DNA of 64,000 nt from Planctomycetota bacterium (GTDB taxonomy: Bacteria > Planctomycetota > Phycisphaerae > Phycisphaerales > Phycisphaeraceae). Both the position numbers and the translations under genes were made by a program. The stretch's first letter is position 1, and each line of letters begins with the position of its first letter. A model generated the notes under the pieces. It saw only the letters and a list, made by a program, of their open reading frames with translations. It was not told the origin of the DNA and did not search any database. The stretch lies in NCBI GenBank assembly GCA_016350165.1, contig CP066225.1, positions 1,488,001 through 1,552,000 on the forward strand, in the 5' to 3' direction. Shown here piece after piece: positions 54,260 through 64,000 of the stretch.

Positions 54260-55654
54260 TTACATATGTATCGCACGATCTTCTGTTGCCAATGCTGCTT
54301 CTTTTACAGCCTCACTTAGCGTTGGATGAGCATGGCATGTTCTTGCAATATCTTCACTACTTGCACCGAACTCCATCGCAGCAGCACACTCAGCAATCAA
54401 GTCGCCTGCATGAGGGCCAATGATATGCACGCCAAGAACACGATCAGTTTTTGCATGGGCAAGGATCTTCACAAAACCTTCTGCATACTCAATTGCTTTC
54501 GCACGGCCATTCGCGATAAACGGGAACTTACCCTTGCGATATTCAATTGCTTTATCCTTCAACTCATCCTCAGTTTTACCAACTGCTGCGATCTCAGGAT
54601 GCGTATAAACTACGGCTGGAATTGCTGCGTAATTCACATGACCAAAACCAGTCACGATTTTCTCAACGCAAGCAACACCCTCTTCTTCAGCCTTATGAGC
54701 AAGCATTGGGCCCGGGATCACGTCACCGATTGCATAAACACCTTCGACACTAGTTTTGTAGTCATCATCAACAATGACCCAACCTCTGTCATCACGTTTA
54801 ACGCCAATGTTTTCCAAGCCAAGATTCAAAGCATATGGTGCACGACCAACTGCAACCAACACACGGTCAGCTTCAATTGGATCGCCATTTCGACGCTCAA
54901 TAATTACCTTGCCTTTTTCAATCTTCGTCCCCTGCACTCGGCTACGAAGTTCAAACTTCAAACCCTGCTTAGTGAGCAGTTTCTGTGCTTCTTTCGCAAC
55001 TTCGCCGTCAATGCCCGGCAAAATACGATCAAGATACTCAACAACAGTTACTTCAGCACCCAAACGACGCCAAACTGAACCAAGCTCAATACCAATATAA
55101 CCAGCACCAATCACTGCTAATTGCTTTGGCACTTCGTTATACGACAGTGCATCGGTTGAGGTATCAACACCTTCAGCATCGAGTTCGACACCAGAGATAG
55201 TTGCTGGTCTTGAACCAGTCGCAATAATAATGTGCTCCGCTTCAAGCTCTTCAACCTTCACGCCACCCGATTCAACAACAACAGTCTTATCTTTCGTGAA
55301 TTTAGCTTCACCTTGATATCTTGTAATCTTATTCTTCTTAAAGAGTGCTTCAATACCCTTAGTGAGACCTTGTGTAACCTTATCCTTACGTTTTAGCATC
55401 TTCTCAAGGTCAAGCGACACACCCTTCACATCAATACCATGCACACTAATGTGCTTTTGAATCTCTTCATATTTTTCAGAAGATTCAAGAAGTGCCTTGG
55501 ATGGAATACATCCAATTCGCAAACACGTGCCACCCAGAACTTTATTTTTATCAATAACTGCAACATCCATCCCCAATTGTGCAGCTCGTATCGCAGCAAC
55601 ATATCCACCTGGCCCAGCACCGATGACGATCATCTGATGTTTCTTTGTGCTCAT
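54260..55654 (-). CDS. lpdA: Dihydrolipoyl dehydrogenase (E3)
   Basis: 464 residues. FAD enzyme that reoxidises the lipoyl arm of 2-oxoacid dehydrogenase complexes. N-terminal FAD-binding GAGPGGYVAAIRAAQLG, redox-active disulfide GGTCLRIGCIPSK (Cys44, Cys49), NAD-binding GAGYIGIELGSVW, second FAD site YAIGDVIPGPMLAHKAEEEG, and the C-terminal catalytic HAHPTLSE (His-Glu). It follows sucB by about 100 bases in the same direction, so it is the E3 of the 2-oxoglutarate dehydrogenase complex and possibly of others. Confidence 0.96.
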   Translation of the reverse strand: MSTKKHQMIVIGAGPGGYVAAIRAAQLGMDVAVIDKNKVLGGTCLRIGCIPSKALLESSEKYEEIQKHISVHGIDVKGVSLDLEKMLKRKDKVTQGLTKGIEALFKKNKITRYQGEAKFTKDKTVVVESGGVKVEELEAEHIIIATGSRPATISGVELDAEGVDTSTDALSYNEVPKQLAVIGAGYIGIELGSVWRRLGAEVTVVEYLDRILPGIDGEVAKEAQKLLTKQGLKFELRSRVQGTKIEKGKVIIERRNGDPIEADRVLVAVGRAPYALNLGLENIGVKRDDRGWVIVDDDYKTSVEGVYAIGDVIPGPMLAHKAEEEGVACVEKIVTGFGHVNYAAIPAVVYTHPEIAAVGKTEDELKDKAIEYRKGKFPFIANGRAKAIEYAEGFVKILAHAKTDRVLGVHIIGPHAGDLIAECAAAMEFGASSEDIARTCHAHPTLSEAVKEAALATEDRAIHM

Positions 55655-55757
55655 AAAACTTCCAATCTTAGCTTACAGCTTCTGTATATCATCCGTGCCC
55701 TCCCCATCAAATACACTATAAATATAGGCTCAAATTAATACAATCATTTTAATCGAC

Positions 55758-57107
55758 TTAAATTTCCATCAACATACGTGCAGGTTCTTCAAGTGTTTCC
55801 TTGATACGAATCAGGAAGCTAACCGCTTCACGGCCGTCAACAATACGATGATCATAAGTCAACGCAATATACATCATTGGACGCACTTCGACTGTTTCCT
55901 GCCCAGGCTTACCGACAGCAACCGGACGTCGAACGATGTTATGCATACCAAGCACACCGGACTGAGGCGGATTAATAATCGGCGTAGACATCATCGAACC
56001 ATACACGCCACCATTCGTAATCGTGAATGTACCGCCAGTCAGATCTTCAAGCTTAATCTTATTATCGCGTGCAGCCACACCGTAATCTGTAATCGTCTGC
56101 TCAATCTCAGCAAAGCTCAAACGCTCAGCATTACGAATGATTGGCACAACCAAACCCTTACCACCACCAACTGCAATGCCAATATCACAGTAATTCTTAT
56201 ACAAAATATCTGTACCAACAATCTCAGCATTAATAGCTGGGTATTGCTTCAATGCATCAACGCATGCTTTCACAAAGAATGACATAAAGCCAAGCTTCGT
56301 CTCATACTTCTTCAAAAACGCATCTTTATATTGACTGCGGATCGCCATCACATTCGTCATGTCGATCTCATTGAATGTCGTTAACAATGCAGCTGTTTGC
56401 TGTGCTTGCACCAGACGTTCTGCAATTCGACGACGCATTGGTGTCATTGGGACGAGTTCTTCTTCACGTCCCGGTTCAACACTTACTTCACGTTTTTCAG
56501 TTGCAGGCATCAGAGTTGGAGCAGGTGTTGGAGCTGACGTACTAACCATTTGAGCTGGACCATTACCACCACCTTGCATTGGTCGCTTCCAGGCAACATG
56601 GCGTTCAACATCTTCCTTCAGCAAACGGCCACCCGGACCAGACGCTTCAACATCAGCAGCTTGTATCCCATAAAGATCAAGCAAGCGTTGAGCCGCTGGC
56701 ATCACGCGTGGATCCTGTCTTCCCGGAATCTGCTTGGACACACCAACAGGTGAAGGTGATGCTTCATCTTTCGCTTCAACAGATTCAGTTTTCTTCTCTT
56801 CTAACTTAGGCTCTTCTTTGACTGCGTCGGCGACAGGCTTTTCATCGCCACCACTACCAACAGCAACATCACCCTCTTCCATATAGCCAATTACATCGCC
56901 AACTTTCGCCTCTGCACCTTGTTCGAGTAGCAGCTTCGTGATCGTTCCCGATGCTGGAGCTGGAAGTTCAAGCGTCACTTTATCCGTCTCGATCTCTACG
57001 ATCGGATCATCCTTACTGACACCTTCCCCTTCCTTCTTCATCCATTGCCCGATCTGAACTTCTGTAATCGATTCACCGACTTCAGGTACGATTAATTCGA
57101 CAGCCAT
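55758..57107 (-). CDS. sucB: Dihydrolipoamide succinyltransferase (E2 of 2-oxoglutarate dehydrogenase)
   Basis: 449 residues from ATG 57107, where the family normally begins ([20 protein letters not shown]); the frame is open to 57152. A lipoyl domain with [14 protein letters not shown] (lipoylated Lys near 44), a charged linker, a peripheral-subunit-binding domain ([11 protein letters not shown] and [11 protein letters not shown], about 130-165), a second Pro/Ala-rich linker and the catalytic domain ending [15 protein letters not shown] (catalytic His and Asp). Forms the core of the complex. Sits between sucA and lpdA on the same strand. Confidence 0.96.
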   Translation of the reverse strand: MAVELIVPEVGESITEVQIGQWMKKEGEGVSKDDPIVEIETDKVTLELPAPASGTITKLLLEQGAEAKVGDVIGYMEEGDVAVGSGGDEKPVADAVKEEPKLEEKKTESVEAKDEASPSPVGVSKQIPGRQDPRVMPAAQRLLDLYGIQAADVEASGPGGRLLKEDVERHVAWKRPMQGGGNGPAQMVSTSAPTPAPTLMPATEKREVSVEPGREEELVPMTPMRRRIAERLVQAQQTAALLTTFNEIDMTNVMAIRSQYKDAFLKKYETKLGFMSFFVKACVDALKQYPAINAEIVGTDILYKNYCDIGIAVGGGKGLVVPIIRNAERLSFAEIEQTITDYGVAARDNKIKLEDLTGGTFTITNGGVYGSMMSTPIINPPQSGVLGMHNIVRRPVAVGKPGQETVEVRPMMYIALTYDHRIVDGREAVSFLIRIKETLEEPARMLMEI

Positions 57108-57246
57108 CTCGCTAACCTGCTTTCTATGGCCTTCTAACTGGCCGATAGTCACTAGTTACTGCAAGCCTTACTAGGCTCACACTTTTCACCCCACACAACC
57201 CCACCATCTATTAAAAAGCCTATATAAATAGGCTTAAACATTCATA

Positions 57247-60120
57247 TTAATGAAGCCCGACACAAAATGCCTCACTGATCAATTCTTCCTGCTCAAGCAA
57301 GTGCGCAGATCGCGAACCTGTCGCAGGACTTGCCGATGCTGCTCGTGTCGAAGCCAAGAATCTCTGACGATCATAAATACGATCACCAAACTTCATTCTC
57401 AAAAACGGCCACGCACCCATATTCTCAGGCTCATCTTGAACCCAAATCACAGGCACATCATCCGAATGACGCATCAATAAACTACGCAACTCGTCTTCCG
57501 GGAACGGATAGAACTGCTCAATCCTTGCAATCGCAATATCATCACGCCCCAACTGCTCACGTCGTTCAACAAGGTCATAATAAACCTTGCCAGAACACAG
57601 CAGTACTCGCGTCACTTTCTTACGATCCGCCAAATCATCCTTAATAACACGCTTGAATGTGCCCGTCGTGAGTTCATCCATATCAGACACACACTTCGGA
57701 TTACGCAGCAGACTCTTCGGCGTCATCACGATCAACGGTTTACGCCACCTTCTCACCACTTGTCTTCTCAGTAAGTGGAACATCTGAGCCGGTGTACTAG
57801 GCTGAACAACTTGGAAGTTATCCTGTGCCGCCAAAGCCAAAAATCTTTCCAAACGTGCCGACGAGTGTTCAGGGCCCTGCCCTTCAAAACCATGAGGCAG
57901 CAACATCACCAAACCGCTCAAACGACGCCATTTATCCTCAGCACTCGCGATAAACTGGTCAATGATGACCTGCGCAACATTAGCAAAGTCACCAAACTGC
58001 GCTTCCCAAATCACCAACGAATTAGGCGTTTCAAGACTATATCCATAGTCAAAACCTAACACGCCAGCTTCCGAAAGCGGGCTGTTATAAATATCAATGA
58101 CTGCTTGTTCATCAGCGACATGTTGCAGCACGTTATACTCATGTCCATCACCATAATCACTTAGCACTGCATGCCTGTGACTAAACGTACCACGTTGAGC
58201 ATCTTGCCCTGAGATACGAATCCGATGTCCATCAGCCGACAGTGTTGCATAAGCCAACGACTCACCAGCCGACCAGTCCAACTTGCGTTTACCTTCTGCC
58301 ATTTCAAGACGATTCGACATGAAGCGTTTCAACTTCGGATGCATCTTGAAATCATCAGGTACCTGTGTCATCCGTTTCAGATAACCACAGAGTTTTTCTT
58401 TTTCAATCCCCGTTACAGCATCATCTGCATCACGTTCAGGGCCGCCATAAAAACCAGCCCATTTCCCTTCAAGAACCCAAAGCTTATCGTGCACATAATG
58501 ATCACTACGTGCAGCCGTCAGATCCTTTTCAAGAAGCTCAGTTCGGCGTTGCGCAATACGGTCTGCATCTCCACGCGTCACACCACCAAGCTTAAGCAAG
58601 TGGTCGAGATAGTTTTCACGCACAGGCTTACGCTTTGCGATCTTGCTGTACATATATGGCTGCGTGTATGAAGGTTCATCACTTTCATTATGACCACGCT
58701 TACGATAACAGTACATATCAATCACAACATCACGCTTGAACTCCATACGGAATTCCATCGCAAGCCGCACGACCTGAGCCACTGCTTCAGGTTCTTCACC
58801 ATTCACATGGAAAATCGGGATCTGCAGCATTCTCGCAACGTCTGTCGCATAACGACTACTACGCGCTTGTTTTGCACCAGTTGTAAAACCGATCTGATTG
58901 TTAATAACAAGATGCAAAGTACCGCCAACCGTATAGCCCGGCAGACTCTGCAAGTTCAATGTTTCTTGAATAATCCCCTCGCCGGCAAATGCGGCATCAC
59001 CATGAATCAGCAGCACCATCCCCTTCTCACCGCGTGTCCCCAATCCACTCTTATCCTGCTTCGCCCTCATACGACCCATCGCCACGGTATTCACATACTC
59101 TAAGTGACTCGGGTTAAAGCAAAGCGACAAGTGGATATTGTGACCATGACGCGTTCGCCAGTCACTTGAATAACCAAGGTGATACTTCACATCCCCGCCG
59201 CCCCAGTATCGTCTCGGATCAACATCTTCAAACTCACGGAAGATCTTCGCAGGGCTCTTACCCATAATATTCGCAAGCACATTCAACCGACCGCGATGTG
59301 CCATGCCAATACTGATTTCACGAATCCCCTGATCACCCGCCATCTCCATCGCCATGTCCATCAGCGGAATAACACTCTCCGCACCTTCCAGACTAAAGCT
59401 CTTCGCACCAATGAATTTTCTCTGAATAAACTCTTCAAAGATGACCGCATCAGTCAGGCGTGTGAGAATTCGAATCTGTTCCTTACGCGTCATCTTCGTA
59501 CGATTACGCGTCGATTCCATCTTTCTTTGCAACCACTCACGAACCTGCAGATTATCAATGTGCATGAATTGCACACCAATATTTCGACAATAAGTCTCTT
59601 TCAGGTTCGAGATCACCTCACTCAGCGTCTCGCCCGGCACATTCGAGATAAACACCGGACTACTCATATCCTCAGGCGAGAACCCATAATATCTGGGCTC
59701 CAATTCCGTCGGCGACTCATTTGCAATACCAAGCGGATCAATGTTCGCAACGATATGACCACGCACTCGGTAGTTTCTGATCAGCTGGTCAAGACGATGC
59801 TGCAAAGATGAAGCATCTGCTGCAGCACTTCCATTAACCGACGGCCTCGATGCCTCTGCTGTATGACCATTCCCCTTCACGACCTCTGCTGCATGACCGT
59901 TCCCATTACCGTTCGTCATCGGTACAGGATTAAACAAACTCCGCGCCTTAAAGCGTGGAGTCAGCCGTTCATTGACATGCATCCGTGGTCCGCCCTGCCA
60001 TGTCTCAAAATGAGCCCGCCACTCTGCGTCCACAGAATTAGGATCACTCAGATACATTTCGTAGAGGTGTTCAACGTACGCGAGGTTCGTTCCGTTCGGC
60101 CAGTTAGGTTGCCCAGCCAT
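57247..60120 (-). CDS. sucA: 2-oxoglutarate dehydrogenase E1 component
   Basis: 957 residues, full length. Thiamine-diphosphate enzyme that decarboxylates 2-oxoglutarate in the TCA cycle. The N-terminus (LAYVEHLYEMYLSDPNSVDA) is the E2-interacting extension; a poorly conserved Gly/Asn/His-rich linker (GNGNGHAAEVVKGNGHTAEA) follows. Catalytic features: GMAHRGRLNVLANIMGK, HGDAAFAGEGIIQETLNL, NNQIGFTT, and the C-terminal HGFEGQGPEHSSAR and EQFYPFPEDEL. First gene of sucA-sucB-lpdA; gaps of about 140 and 100 bases suggest one transcript. Confidence 0.97.
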   Translation of the reverse strand: MAGQPNWPNGTNLAYVEHLYEMYLSDPNSVDAEWRAHFETWQGGPRMHVNERLTPRFKARSLFNPVPMTNGNGNGHAAEVVKGNGHTAEASRPSVNGSAAADASSLQHRLDQLIRNYRVRGHIVANIDPLGIANESPTELEPRYYGFSPEDMSSPVFISNVPGETLSEVISNLKETYCRNIGVQFMHIDNLQVREWLQRKMESTRNRTKMTRKEQIRILTRLTDAVIFEEFIQRKFIGAKSFSLEGAESVIPLMDMAMEMAGDQGIREISIGMAHRGRLNVLANIMGKSPAKIFREFEDVDPRRYWGGGDVKYHLGYSSDWRTRHGHNIHLSLCFNPSHLEYVNTVAMGRMRAKQDKSGLGTRGEKGMVLLIHGDAAFAGEGIIQETLNLQSLPGYTVGGTLHLVINNQIGFTTGAKQARSSRYATDVARMLQIPIFHVNGEEPEAVAQVVRLAMEFRMEFKRDVVIDMYCYRKRGHNESDEPSYTQPYMYSKIAKRKPVRENYLDHLLKLGGVTRGDADRIAQRRTELLEKDLTAARSDHYVHDKLWVLEGKWAGFYGGPERDADDAVTGIEKEKLCGYLKRMTQVPDDFKMHPKLKRFMSNRLEMAEGKRKLDWSAGESLAYATLSADGHRIRISGQDAQRGTFSHRHAVLSDYGDGHEYNVLQHVADEQAVIDIYNSPLSEAGVLGFDYGYSLETPNSLVIWEAQFGDFANVAQVIIDQFIASAEDKWRRLSGLVMLLPHGFEGQGPEHSSARLERFLALAAQDNFQVVQPSTPAQMFHLLRRQVVRRWRKPLIVMTPKSLLRNPKCVSDMDELTTGTFKRVIKDDLADRKKVTRVLLCSGKVYYDLVERREQLGRDDIAIARIEQFYPFPEDELRSLLMRHSDDVPVIWVQDEPENMGAWPFLRMKFGDRIYDRQRFLASTRAASASPATGSRSAHLLEQEELISEAFCVGLH

Positions 60121-60602
60121 GATGTGTTTCCAAAATTACGAACCGTGAAAATGTTTCACCCGCTCTCGCAGGCGTCACGCCCGGCCACGTCCTCTTCTCC
60201 TAAAGCGACTTTCATCCAATTCCTCATCACTTCAGAATCAAAAACTTGACCCGTAACTTGGCGAAAGAAGATACCAGATAATATGTAATTATCCAGACCT
60301 TCTACCACCATCCAGTAATTTATTTCCAATCATGCACCTTTCAGCACATCATTGATTATCTACACACGCCTCCCGGCCAATTTCGGCAAGGATAACCACC
60401 ACACTATAATCCGTAAACATTATCGGGTCGCTTTTTAAAACCTTTTTTCTTGGAGCAGATTTCGTACTCATCATACTCACATATCCGATAACATTTACCC
60501 GACGCTTTCTCATTCACACACACACTCACTTTCACTCTCTCATTCTTCAACACATTCCCTCAACTTCACCCGTTAAACCTTATACTCGACGAATTTCGAA
60601 CA
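60121..60602. other. Divergent intergenic region between sucA and the TauE/SafE gene
   Basis: About 480 bases with the promoters of both genes. CCCGGCCAATTTCGGCAAGG near 60373 is the only short symmetric piece seen. No gene. Confidence 0.4.
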
Positions 60603-61445
60603 TTGATTGACCAACTTTTCCAACCTGCTTCATTATTTGCTATTGCACTCATTGCGCTACTCGCTGGTACCCTCGGCGGCATGCTCGGAGTCGGCGGTTC
60701 ACTCATCATCATCCCAGGCCTCTACTTCATTCTCGGCCCACAACAACAACTCTTCCAAGCCTCCGCAATGATCATCAACGTCTTCATCGCCATCCCTGCT
60801 GCATATAAACACTATAAAAAACATGGCATGACCCCGCAGCATATCAAATGGATGCTCCCCGCTTCAATCTCCTTCGTCCTCATAGGCGTCTACACTTCAA
60901 ACCTATTCAAAGGACCTGAAGGCAACATCATCCTCGGCCGTATCCTCGCCATATTCCTCGCCTACGTGCTCATCATCAACATCAAAAGACTCTTCACTCC
61001 TCCTAAAAAACTCATTCACCCTGAAGACGAGCAAACGCCAAACAAGCCTCTCAACTACCGCTTACGTGCCATCATCGTAGGCATCTTCAACGGCTTCTCC
61101 GCTGGCCTCCTCGGTATCGGCGGCGGCGCTATCACCGTCCCCTCTCAACAAGTTCTCTTAAAGCTCCCACTCAAAAACTGCATTGCCAACTCCTCAGCAC
61201 TCATCATCTTCTCCTCAGCCGTCGGTGCCACATACAAAAATCTCTCACTCAACACGCTCAATGACGCCTACACCATCCGCCAATCTCTCACCATTGCCGC
61301 TGTCTGCATCCCCGTCGCCTTCCTCTCTTCACGCATGGGAGCCCAGCTCACCCACACCCTTCCAACAAAATACATTCGTATCTTTTTTATAATCCTGCTC
61401 CTCGTCGCAGGCTACAAGCTCGCTGACTTCCCCCTCCCTTTCTAA
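60603..61445 (+). CDS. TauE/SafE family membrane permease
   Basis: 280 residues from TTG 60603; no clear ribosome site. About eight membrane helices in two halves, each beginning with a glycine-rich motif: AGTLGGMLGVGGSLIIIPGL (N half) and NGFSAGLLGIGGGAITVP (C half), the mark of the TauE/SafE family. Members export or import sulfite, sulfonates or related anions; the substrate is not evident. The codon use is very C-rich on the coding strand. Single gene. Confidence 0.88.
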   Translation: MIDQLFQPASLFAIALIALLAGTLGGMLGVGGSLIIIPGLYFILGPQQQLFQASAMIINVFIAIPAAYKHYKKHGMTPQHIKWMLPASISFVLIGVYTSNLFKGPEGNIILGRILAIFLAYVLIINIKRLFTPPKKLIHPEDEQTPNKPLNYRLRAIIVGIFNGFSAGLLGIGGGAITVPSQQVLLKLPLKNCIANSSALIIFSSAVGATYKNLSLNTLNDAYTIRQSLTIAAVCIPVAFLSSRMGAQLTHTLPTKYIRIFFIILLLVAGYKLADFPLPF

Positions 61446-61646
61446 CGCCATTTCTGCCATAGCTTTCTCACACCTTCTCATCCCTGCATATCTATCCCTA
61501 TGCATCCTCATTCATGCGAAAAACCGATACATAAATTGCACCTCATGAAACAATTCCCTCGATTTGGGCGTATATCATTCTGAATACAGCCCCGCACTTC
61601 CCACAAAACCTCGACAAAGTAGTTCACACACATAGGGATTCAAACA

Positions 61647-62474
61647 ATGACTGCATTTTGGAACAACACGAAAACTGCAATCCTTCTCGGTTTAATGATT
61701 GCACTGATTATGGGCATCGGCGCCCTCATCGGCGGGACCCAGGCACTCCTCCCAGCCTTTATCTTCGCAATGATCATGAACGTCGGTGCATTCCTCTTCT
61801 CAGACAAAATCGCCATCGCTTCAATGCGTGGCCAGCCTGCAGACCCCCAACGCGATGCAGACCTAATCACAATGGTCGAGCGCCTCGCTAAAAACGCAGG
61901 CCTCCCTAAAACACCAGATATCTACGTATGCCCGCAGCAAGCACCCAATGCTTTCGCCACCGGCCGTTCCCCTTCAAAAGCAGCGGTCGCCGTAACTCAA
62001 GGCGCCATGCAGCTGCTCACCTACGATGAGCTTGAAGGCGTCATGGCCCACGAACTTGCTCACGTTAAAAACCGTGACACACTCACCTCAACCATCGCAG
62101 CAACCATCGCCGGTGCAATCTCATTCGTCGTATGGATGTTCTTATGGGATCGTGATGCACACCCACTCGTCAAAATCGGCGTCTTCATCCTCGCTCCAAT
62201 TGCCGCTGGAATCATCCAGATGGCCATCTCACGCTCTCGCGAGTTCGTCGCCGACCATGACGGCGCTGAAATTGCAGGCACCCCCAACGGCCTCATCTCC
62301 GCCCTACAAAAGCTTGAAGCCTCAGCCAAACGCATTCCTCTCGAAAACGAAACACCCGCCCAAAACCACATGTTCATCGTGCAACCACTCTCAGCAACCA
62401 AAGCACTCTCATCACTCTTCGCAACTCACCCAAGCACCGAAGACCGCATCGCCAAACTCTCTCAAATGAGATAA
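61647..62474 (+). CDS. htpX: HtpX-type membrane zinc metalloprotease
   Basis: 275 residues. Two N-terminal membrane helices (TAILLGLMIALIMGIGAL and LLPAFIFAMIMNVGAFLF), then a cytoplasmic M48 domain with the zinc motif HELAH (His135, Glu136, His139) and the third ligand in SRSREFVADHDGAEI, with two further helices in between. Cleaves damaged membrane proteins together with FtsH in known species. ATHPSTEDRIAKL near the C-terminus is the usual HtpX ending. Terminator 40 bases downstream. Confidence 0.93.
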   Translation: MTAFWNNTKTAILLGLMIALIMGIGALIGGTQALLPAFIFAMIMNVGAFLFSDKIAIASMRGQPADPQRDADLITMVERLAKNAGLPKTPDIYVCPQQAPNAFATGRSPSKAAVAVTQGAMQLLTYDELEGVMAHELAHVKNRDTLTSTIAATIAGAISFVVWMFLWDRDAHPLVKIGVFILAPIAAGIIQMAISRSREFVADHDGAEIAGTPNGLISALQKLEASAKRIPLENETPAQNHMFIVQPLSATKALSSLFATHPSTEDRIAKLSQMR

Positions 62475-62515
62475 CACCTAATCATTGATTAGAACCGATA
62501 TTCAACTCCCCCTCC

Positions 62516-62544
62516 AAGGCTCGCTCCCATCGCGAGCCTTTTTT
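62516..62544 (+). terminator. Terminator of htpX
   Basis: AAGGCTCGC/GCGAGCCTT stem around TCCCATC, then a T-run. Confidence 0.88.
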
Positions 62545-63031
62545 ATCATCCACAAACCACTGTCACATTAATCACAATAATCGCAATTTCTCAAAAGCAT
62601 TTCCCCTCAATCTCATGAACATACCTGTATGGCCATATAACATCACTTCACCAGATATCTGCACACACCGTCTTACCCCTCTTCTTTCAACGCACCACCT
62701 AAACCGCGAGGTTTCCTCCTCCTCGCGGTTATTTTTCGAATCTCGTACTCCTCATTTTCAGCCATCTCCCACCTCTCAACCTCAATCCACCTCATCATCC
62801 ACAACCCGACACTCATGCCCATCCACAACACCGTGCCTATAATTTCGCACCTCAAAAATACGTAAGACGTACCACGACTTTTGCACAATTAACTCACCAC
62901 CTCACCCGATAACCTTACCCACACACAGCACCCAGACTTACATCAAACCACTCAGCATCGTGATTTACTAACTCGAACTCATTTTGTCGATTAATCACTA
63001 CATGTAAAAGCGGTTATTACTGACAAACACT
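62545..63031. other. Intergenic region with an unpaired terminator hairpin
   Basis: No credible gene; the open frame 62615-62842 is low-complexity. It contains a second terminator-like hairpin (62702-62735) that no upstream protein gene explains. Confidence 0.45.
62702..62735 (+). terminator. Orphan terminator-like hairpin
   Basis: AACCGCGAG/CTCGCGGTT 9-bp stem with an 11-base loop, followed by ATTTTT. It lies 160 bases past the htpX terminator. Confidence 0.6.
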
Positions 63032-63937
63032 ATGAACCCTGGAGACCTCTTCCTACTCTTTTGGCTCATCATCTCTGCCCTGATCTCAGTCTGGGTATAC
63101 AACGATCTTCCGCGCCGATCCCCCGCACTTCGCCTCATGAAACCCGCATGGATTCTCATCTGCATCTACACCGGTATCTTCGGCCTCCTCGTCTACGAAC
63201 TCACTTGCAAATCAAGCAAACCTCTCATCGAACACTCACGACGCTTCCGCGCTTCAAACTTCCGTAAAGCTTCCGCATCAACTGTCCACTGCGTCACCGG
63301 CGCATCCACCGGCATCATCATCGCTGCAACCATCGCCTCAATCCTCGGCATGCCGACTTGGCTCGAATTCATTCTCGAATATATCCTCTCATTCGCTTTC
63401 GCCATCCTCCTCTTTCACGGCCTCTACCACGCAAACACATACAACTCATACGTCCGTGCAATCAACAAAACGATCCTCTCTGAATGGATTTCACTCAACT
63501 TTGTCCTCGCTGCAATCTTCCCCGTCATCTCAGTCTGCTTCACCGTCATTCCAGAAGCCGATCACCCAACCCTCATCCGCTTCTGGTTCGTCATGCAGCT
63601 CTCAGCAATCGTCGGCTTCCTCGCAGGCTTCCCCATGATCCACTGGCTCGTCGATCACAACCTCAAACCTCTACTTCTCTATCCACCCAAAGACCGCATC
63701 AACCATCCCTACACACGACAAAAAAAAAGCACAACTCACTCTCATCCTCCTGCTTCCGCCATCGGCTCACACTGCAGAATCAGTCACACACCTGAACTTC
63801 TCATCGCTGCGCTTATCTCACTATTCCTCCTCGCCGCAGGCCTCACCATCGCAATCTACCTCACTCCCAAACTCCCAATGCTCGACTTCGGCGACTCATT
63901 CCCCATGAACAACGAATACGCCGACGACCTTCCATAA
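63032..63937 (+). CDS. DUF4396-like multi-pass membrane protein
   Basis: 301 residues with several membrane helices. Two short N-terminal helices precede a segment HCVTGASTGIIIAATIAS and, later, FWFVMQLSAIVGFLAGFP followed by HWLVDHNLK, which agree with the DUF4396 pattern (HC.....G near the start, FW..MQ....GF near the end). A polar loop (KKSTTHSHPPASAIGS) separates a final C-terminal helix. The function of the family is unknown. C-rich coding strand like the two genes before it. Confidence 0.75.
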   Translation: MNPGDLFLLFWLIISALISVWVYNDLPRRSPALRLMKPAWILICIYTGIFGLLVYELTCKSSKPLIEHSRRFRASNFRKASASTVHCVTGASTGIIIAATIASILGMPTWLEFILEYILSFAFAILLFHGLYHANTYNSYVRAINKTILSEWISLNFVLAAIFPVISVCFTVIPEADHPTLIRFWFVMQLSAIVGFLAGFPMIHWLVDHNLKPLLLYPPKDRINHPYTRQKKSTTHSHPPASAIGSHCRISHTPELLIAALISLFLLAAGLTIAIYLTPKLPMLDFGDSFPMNNEYADDLP

Positions 63938-64000
63938 CTCGCCCTCCCTCACACACCTCTACCCAAAAATCATTGCCACTTCTTAACCTTTGATTTAAGA

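Noticed and set aside
62615-62842. 75-codon plus-strand open frame between htpX and the DUF4396 gene
   Set aside because: Ser/Pro/Thr low-complexity product that runs through the terminator hairpin at 62702-62735.

Overview
The window looks like a chromosomal segment of a planctomycete, most likely of the class Phycisphaerae (inference). The signs are four secreted proteins ending in PEP-CTERM sorting tails, prepilin-like proteins with the H-X9-DG motif, zinc-ribbon membrane proteins of a planctomycete type, moderate GC content, and scattered genes with little operon clustering. There are no phage genes, transposases, CRISPR arrays or rRNA genes. One tRNA-Ser(CGA) is present.

Layout. 1-2890: a very large zinc-ribbon/membrane/fibronectin-like protein on the minus strand, cut by the window edge. 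3.9-9.2 kb: xylose isomerase, a small lipoprotein and a hybrid histidine kinase. 9.7-15.5 kb: a tight four-gene operon of ExbB-like and ExbD-like proton-channel subunits, a long periplasmic TPR protein, and a protein that joins a TonB-like N-terminal membrane helix to a von Willebrand factor A domain. 16-18 kb: a repetitive PEP-CTERM/dockerin protein. 18-35 kb: mainly housekeeping genes (dtd, ftsY, bioB, plsY, gpmI) mixed with small membrane or secreted proteins, an ACT-domain protein, a ClpP-like lipoprotein and a rhodanese. 35-37 kb: tRNA-Ser and a leucine-rich-repeat PEP-CTERM protein.

37-54 kb is a starch/maltodextrin locus. It holds an MsmK/UgpC-type ABC ATPase, a MalG-type permease, a rare fusion of solute-binding protein and MalF-type permease, a GH13 enzyme with two N-terminal starch-binding-like domains, a LacI-family regulator, an H-X9-DG pseudopilin, a small carbohydrate-binding-like PEP-CTERM protein and a large GH13 alpha-amylase with a dockerin-like segment and PEP-CTERM tail. 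Two near-identical LacI-type palindromes lie upstream of the regulator and of the pseudopilin, suggesting one regulon. The likely flow is surface amylase, then oligosaccharide import, then further cleavage by the exported or lipid-anchored second GH13 enzyme.

54-60 kb: the 2-oxoglutarate dehydrogenase genes sucA-sucB-lpdA, all on the minus strand. 60-64 kb: a TauE/SafE permease, an HtpX-type protease and a DUF4396 membrane protein.

The most unusual items are the ExbB/ExbD/TPR/TonB-VWA operon, a dispersed ~370-bp intergenic repeat with two clear copies (21181-21559 and 38612-38977), a small hairpin-repeat family, and several strongly folded intergenic stretches that could be uncharacterised RNAs (28429-28640, 24478-24800, 25670-25728). 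All family assignments were made by reading motifs; no database search was run.
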